A program made the translations under genes and the position numbers. From Gammaproteobacteria bacterium (lineage in GTDB: Bacteria > Pseudomonadota > Gammaproteobacteria > Pseudomonadales > Azotimanducaceae), in contig JAPPHP010000028.1 of NCBI GenBank assembly GCA_028821035.1, positions 1-11,767 on the forward strand: a stretch of DNA of 11,767 bases, written 5' to 3'. Shown piece by piece: positions 7,446 through 11,767 of the stretch (position 1 is its first letter; every line of letters starts with the position of its first letter). The notes beneath the pieces are model-generated. The model did not search any database. It had not been told where the DNA came from and saw nothing but the letters and a program-made list of their open reading frames with translations.

Positions 7446-7450
7446 GGAGG
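7446..7450 (+). promoter_or_regulatory. Strong ribosome binding site for ftsZ
   Basis: GGAGG lies 8 nt before the ATG at 7459. It is the best-spaced Shine-Dalgarno site in the cluster and fixes the FtsZ start, although the frame is open further upstream. It fits the need for much more FtsZ than FtsA. Confidence 0.8.
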
Positions 7451-7458
7451 AACGCACC

Positions 7459-8604
7459 ATGTTTGAACTCGTAGACAGCCCCCCGCAGAACGCCGTCATC
7501 AAGGTCATCGGCGTCGGTGGCGGCGGCGGCAACGCCGTCCAGCACATGCTGAGCAGGGAGATCGACGGCGTCGATTTCATTGCCGCCAACACCGACGCGC
7601 AGGCACTGCGGAGCCTCGACGCGAAGACCACGCTCCAGCTCGGGTCGTCCGTGACCAAGGGTCTCGGGGCGGGCGCCGACCCCGAGATGGGGCGCCAGGC
7701 GGCCCTGGAGGACCGCGACCGGATTGCCGACATCCTGCGCGGCACGGACATGCTGTTCGTCACGGCGGGCATGGGCGGCGGCACAGGGACCGGCGCGGCG
7801 CCGGTGATCGCCGAGGTCGCCCGGGAACTCGCGGTCCTGACCGTCGCCGTCGTGACCCGCCCGTTCCTTTTCGAGAACCGCATGGAAGTGGCGAACGAGG
7901 GCATCGACCAGCTCGCGGAGTTCGTGGACTCGCTCATCGTGGTCCCCAACGAGAAGCTGCTGTCCGTACTAGGTTCCGAGTCGACCATGCTGGAAGCCTT
8001 CAGCGCCGCGAACGATGTCCTGCTCGGCGCCGTGCAAGGCATCTCGGACCTGATCGTCAAACCGGGCCTCATCAACGTCGACTTCGCGGACGTGCGCACC
8101 GTCATGGCGGAGATGGGCATGGCGATGATGGGCACCGGCAGGGCCAGCGGCCCGAGCCGCGCGCGCGACGCCGCGGAGGCGGCGATTCACAGTCCCCTCC
8201 TGGAGGACGTGCAACTCGACGGGGCGCGCGGCGTGCTGGTCAACGTCACCGCCGGCGCGAACGTCGGGCTCGGTGAGTTCGCGGAAGTCGGAGACGCCAT
8301 CCGGACGTTCGCTTCGGACCGCGGCCGCGTGGTTATCGGAACGGTGATCGACGCCGACGCCGGCGACGAGTTGAAGGTCACCGTGGTGGCGACGGGGCTC
8401 GGAGACGTAGCCGGGTACCGGGCTCCGGACGCGCCCGCAAGCGCGCGGGAGCCGGAACGCCTCAACTACGACGACTTCGACCTCCCACCGGCCATCCGCG
8501 AGCAGCCCGCGACGCAACGCCGGACGGAGGCGGCGGTGCCGGCCGCGGAACCGGACGTCGAGTATCTCGACATCCCGGCGTTCATCCGTCGCCAGGCGCT
8601 GTAG
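7459..8604 (+). CDS. ftsZ: Cell division GTPase FtsZ
   Basis: Tubulin-like GTPase that forms the cytokinetic ring at mid-cell. Length is 381 residues (E. coli 383). The start MFELVDSPPQNAVIKVIGVGGGGGNAV aligns with the E. coli N-terminus. Key features: GGGGGNA, NTDAQAL, the tubulin signature GGGTGTG at residues 106-112, FENRME, VPNEKLL, and the T7 loop NVDFADVRTVM with N206, D208 and D211, which completes the GTPase site of the neighbouring subunit. A variable linker of about 50 residues follows. The C-terminal conserved peptide is VEYLDIPAFIRRQAL (367-381), the FtsA/ZipA docking site. A second, weaker motif of the same kind is at 335-349. A strong GGAGG site precedes the ATG. The 3' end overlaps the convergent dciA-like gene by 23 nt; lpxC, the usual next gene, is missing. 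Confidence 0.99.
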   Translation: MFELVDSPPQNAVIKVIGVGGGGGNAVQHMLSREIDGVDFIAANTDAQALRSLDAKTTLQLGSSVTKGLGAGADPEMGRQAALEDRDRIADILRGTDMLFVTAGMGGGTGTGAAPVIAEVARELAVLTVAVVTRPFLFENRMEVANEGIDQLAEFVDSLIVVPNEKLLSVLGSESTMLEAFSAANDVLLGAVQGISDLIVKPGLINVDFADVRTVMAEMGMAMMGTGRASGPSRARDAAEAAIHSPLLEDVQLDGARGVLVNVTAGANVGLGEFAEVGDAIRTFASDRGRVVIGTVIDADAGDELKVTVVATGLGDVAGYRAPDAPASAREPERLNYDDFDLPPAIREQPATQRRTEAAVPAAEPDVEYLDIPAFIRRQAL

Positions 8605-8905
8605 CGGCCGTTCGAACCCGGATCTCCTCCACCGCGGCGAAGTCCTTCAGACGGCGGAGCCGCGGGAGGATCTCCGGGGCCCGGAAGCGGAACCGGGTCG
8701 CCCACGAGGCGCTCCGCGCCAGCACCACCAGGAGCGCTCCGTCGAGACGGGCAACGGCATAGTGCGCCGCTTCTTCGTCCCGCAGCACGGCCCGAAGCTG
8801 GTCGGTCAGCGACTGGCGGGCATCGAGTTCCGCGACGAGCCGGCCGACCCCCGGCAATCGGCGTTGGCGCTCCCGCAGGATTTGCTCTATGGTACGCATG
8901 GACAT
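8582..8905 (-). CDS. dciA: DciA/DUF721 family protein (probable replicative helicase loader factor)
   Basis: A small minus-strand gene of 107 residues from ATG 8905 (105 from ATG 8899), ending in TGA at 8584-8582. The opening MRTIEQILRER and the central block LDGALLVVLARSASWATRFR, then PEILPRLRRL and EEIRVRT, match the DUF721 pattern: a beta-rich core around a conserved Ala-Trp-Ala. Members of this family (DciA) interact with the DnaB helicase and assist its loading in bacteria that lack DnaC. Location between ftsZ and an M23 peptidase, on the opposite strand, is typical in Gammaproteobacteria and is strong support. Neither ATG has a clear Shine-Dalgarno site; the frame extends to 8992, but that would intrude into the divergent peptidase gene. 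The 3' end overlaps ftsZ tail to tail by 23 nt. The helicase role is family knowledge, not read from the sequence. Confidence 0.8.
   Translation of the reverse strand: MSMRTIEQILRERQRRLPGVGRLVAELDARQSLTDQLRAVLRDEEAAHYAVARLDGALLVVLARSASWATRFRFRAPEILPRLRRLKDFAAVEEIRVRTAATAPGDG
8625..8670. other. Imperfect stem-loop just downstream of ftsZ, inside dciA
   Basis: CCGCGGC (8632-8638) pairs with GCCGCGG (8659-8665), and TCCTC (8625-8629) pairs with GAGGA (8666-8670) across a 2-nt bulge. This gives about 12 bp around a 20-nt loop. It begins 20 nt after the ftsZ stop and lies in dciA coding sequence. It could cap the ftsZ transcript, but GC-rich coding DNA often gives such pairings, and no T-run follows. 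Confidence 0.25.
8864..8893 (+). promoter_or_regulatory. Possible sigma-70 promoter for the M23 peptidase gene
   Basis: TTGGCG (8864-8869), an 18-nt spacer and TATGGT (8888-8893) each match four of six consensus bases. It lies in the 5' end of the divergent dciA gene, about 60 nt before the peptidase start. The peptidase is the first plus-strand gene after a strand switch and needs its own promoter, so the position is sensible, but the match is weak. Confidence 0.3.
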
Positions 8906-8952
8906 CCGGGGGAAGCCGCACGCATTCGCGTCTGCATGTCGTGGGGGACAGG

Positions 8953-9870
8953 GTGGACATCTTAATCCTCGACCGTGGTCGGGGTCGAACACGGGCTGTG
9001 CGCCTGCGACGCGGCGTGCTGGTAGGCGTACTCTGCGCCGTCGCGGCGAGTCTGGTCGCGAGCGCGTTCCTCTCGTGGCGCCACTTCGAAGGCAGGGTGC
9101 TCGACGACGCGACGATCGGCGGCTGGAACGCCCGGCTTGAGAGCCAGCGCGAAGAACTCGCGAGCCTGTCGGGCCGTGCCCAGGCGGACGTGCTGACCGT
9201 CGGGCAGAAGCTCGCGGGCATGGAGGCGCGCCTGCTGCGCATGGAGGCGCTCGGCCAGCGCGTCTCCGAAATGGCCATGCTCACCGACGGAGAGTTCCGC
9301 TTCGACGCCCCCGCCGCGATCGGGGGCCCCGCGTCCGAGACCCTGGCCGACAGCCTCATCTCCACGGACTACCTCGCGAGGATCGAACGGCTGGCCGGGG
9401 AACTGCGGGCCCGGGAGCAGGAGATGAGCGTCCTGGAGAGCCTGCTCGCGAGCCGTCGCTTCCACGACGAGGTCGCGCCCTCCGGCAGGCCCGTGAAAAG
9501 GGGCTGGATCTCGTCGCCCTTCGGCAGGCGCGTCGACCCGTTCAGCGGCAGGCCCGCCTGGCACACCGGCGTGGATTTCGCCGGCAAGCCCGGTAGCGAC
9601 GTCATCGCGGTCGCTGGCGGCGTGGTCGCGTTCACCGGGGAACGGGGCGGCTACGGCAGCCTGATCGAGATCCAGCACGGCGACGGTCTGGCCACGCGGT
9701 ACGCGCATCACGAGGAGGCCCTGGTGCGCGCGGGAGACGTCGTCAAGAAGGGCCAGGTCATCGCCAAGATGGGCAACAAGGGCCGTTCCACCGGCTATCA
9801 CGTCCATTTCGAGGTCCTGAAGGACGGCCGCCTCATCAACCCGTCCCGGTACATAGCGCGCCGCCAGTAG
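8953..9870 (+). CDS. Membrane-anchored M23 (LytM-type) peptidoglycan endopeptidase
   Basis: Predicted zinc metallo-endopeptidase that cuts peptide cross-links in peptidoglycan. From GTG 8953 it has 305 residues: a short basic N-terminus, one membrane segment at about 21-42 (GVLVGVLCAVAASLVASAFL), a charged, probably coiled-coil periplasmic region at about 45-180, and a C-terminal M23 domain starting at GWISSPFGRRVDPF. All zinc and catalytic positions are present: H204 and D208 in HTGVD, H252 in YAHHE, and H283/H285 in HVHFEV, so it should be an active enzyme, not an EnvC/NlpD-type activator with lost ligands. GTG 8953 is preferred because GGGGGA lies 4 nt upstream; GTG 8941 adds four residues. 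Such a gene commonly sits between dciA and secA in Gammaproteobacteria. Its exact cleavage site and partner are unknown. Confidence 0.9.
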   Translation: MDILILDRGRGRTRAVRLRRGVLVGVLCAVAASLVASAFLSWRHFEGRVLDDATIGGWNARLESQREELASLSGRAQADVLTVGQKLAGMEARLLRMEALGQRVSEMAMLTDGEFRFDAPAAIGGPASETLADSLISTDYLARIERLAGELRAREQEMSVLESLLASRRFHDEVAPSGRPVKRGWISSPFGRRVDPFSGRPAWHTGVDFAGKPGSDVIAVAGGVVAFTGERGGYGSLIEIQHGDGLATRYAHHEEALVRAGDVVKKGQVIAKMGNKGRSTGYHVHFEVLKDGRLINPSRYIARRQ

Positions 9871-9995
9871 CCCCAGCCCGGCCTCCGGATCGCGCTGTCC
9901 CCCTGGAAACGTCAATGACGAACACGCGCACGGGGCCGGGGCGCGCAGCCGAACCTCCTCGGCGATCATCACGGCCCCTGGCGCAACATCCGGGC

Positions 9996-10001
9996 TAGAA
10001 T
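9996..10001 (+). promoter_or_regulatory. Possible -10 box upstream of secA
   Basis: TAGAAT matches five of six bases of the sigma-70 -10 consensus and lies 30 nt before the secA ATG. No convincing -35 hexamer is found 15-19 nt upstream. The rest of the 161-nt spacer between the peptidase and secA (9871-10031) shows no ORF or clear terminator. Nothing resembling secM is present. Confidence 0.25.
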
Positions 10002-10031
10002 CCACCCAGCTTGGCTCCCCCGGTGAACGGC

Positions 10032-11767
<1,736 letters not shown>

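Noticed and set aside
7327..7458. N-terminal extension of FtsZ into the ftsA end and spacer
   Set aside because: ATG 7459 has a strong GGAGG site and aligns with the E. coli FtsZ start. The extension is just the open frame running through the hairpins.
8959..8989. Minus-strand promoter for dciA (TAAGAT at 8964-8959 with TTCGAC at 8989-8984)
   Set aside because: Four of six matches in the -10 box, a poor -35 and a 19-nt spacer are no better than chance.
9871..10031. A secM-like arrest peptide gene before secA
   Set aside because: No ORF with a signal peptide or an arrest motif like that of SecM is present in this 161-nt spacer; the upstream gene is an M23 peptidase.

Overview
The window is a GC-rich (roughly 70 % by eye) chromosomal segment carrying most of a division and cell wall (dcw) cluster, followed by the dciA-M23 peptidase-secA block that normally comes after ftsZ in Gammaproteobacteria. 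Gene order, the FtsZ C-terminal peptide ending LDIPAFIRRQ, and SecA and MraY proteins whose key residues fall at E. coli numbering all point to a GC-rich gammaproteobacterium. The MurE motif DNPRGEDP indicates meso-diaminopimelate peptidoglycan. I cannot name a genus. No mobile element, phage gene, tRNA, rRNA or CRISPR array is visible.

Layout. Positions 1-7348 hold seven plus-strand genes: murE (3' end only), mraY, murD, ftsW, murC, ftsQ and ftsA. Every junction overlaps, by 1, 4, 4, 4, 8 and 4 nt, so this is one tightly packed operon, probably translationally coupled. The only gap in the run is the 110 nt between ftsA and ftsZ (7349-7458). It contains two perfect hairpins 2 nt apart, then a strong ribosome binding site for ftsZ (7459-8604). 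A small minus-strand gene of the DciA/DUF721 family (8582-8905) converges on ftsZ and overlaps its 3' end by 23 nt. Divergent from it is a membrane-anchored M23 (LytM-type) endopeptidase (8953-9870). secA starts at 10032 and runs off the right edge.

How the genes work together. MurC adds L-Ala, MurD adds D-Glu and MurE adds meso-DAP to UDP-MurNAc. MraY moves the finished muropeptide onto undecaprenyl phosphate (lipid I). FtsW polymerises lipid II at the septum, FtsQ links the divisome across the membrane, and FtsA tethers the FtsZ ring. The M23 enzyme probably trims septal peptidoglycan. DciA assists the replicative helicase, and SecA drives Sec export.

The main surprise is what is missing. 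Compared with the common gammaproteobacterial order (murE-murF-mraY-murD-ftsW-murG-murC-(murB)-ddlB-ftsQ-ftsA-ftsZ-lpxC-dciA-M23-secA), this locus lacks murF, murG, murB/ddl and lpxC. The remaining genes are joined by clean overlaps with no visible remnants. The pathway needs MurF, MurG and Ddl activities, so these genes are probably elsewhere in the genome. Whether lpxC is relocated or truly lost cannot be decided from this window. I see no wholly new system here; the unusual features are the pruned cluster and the hairpin pair in front of ftsZ.
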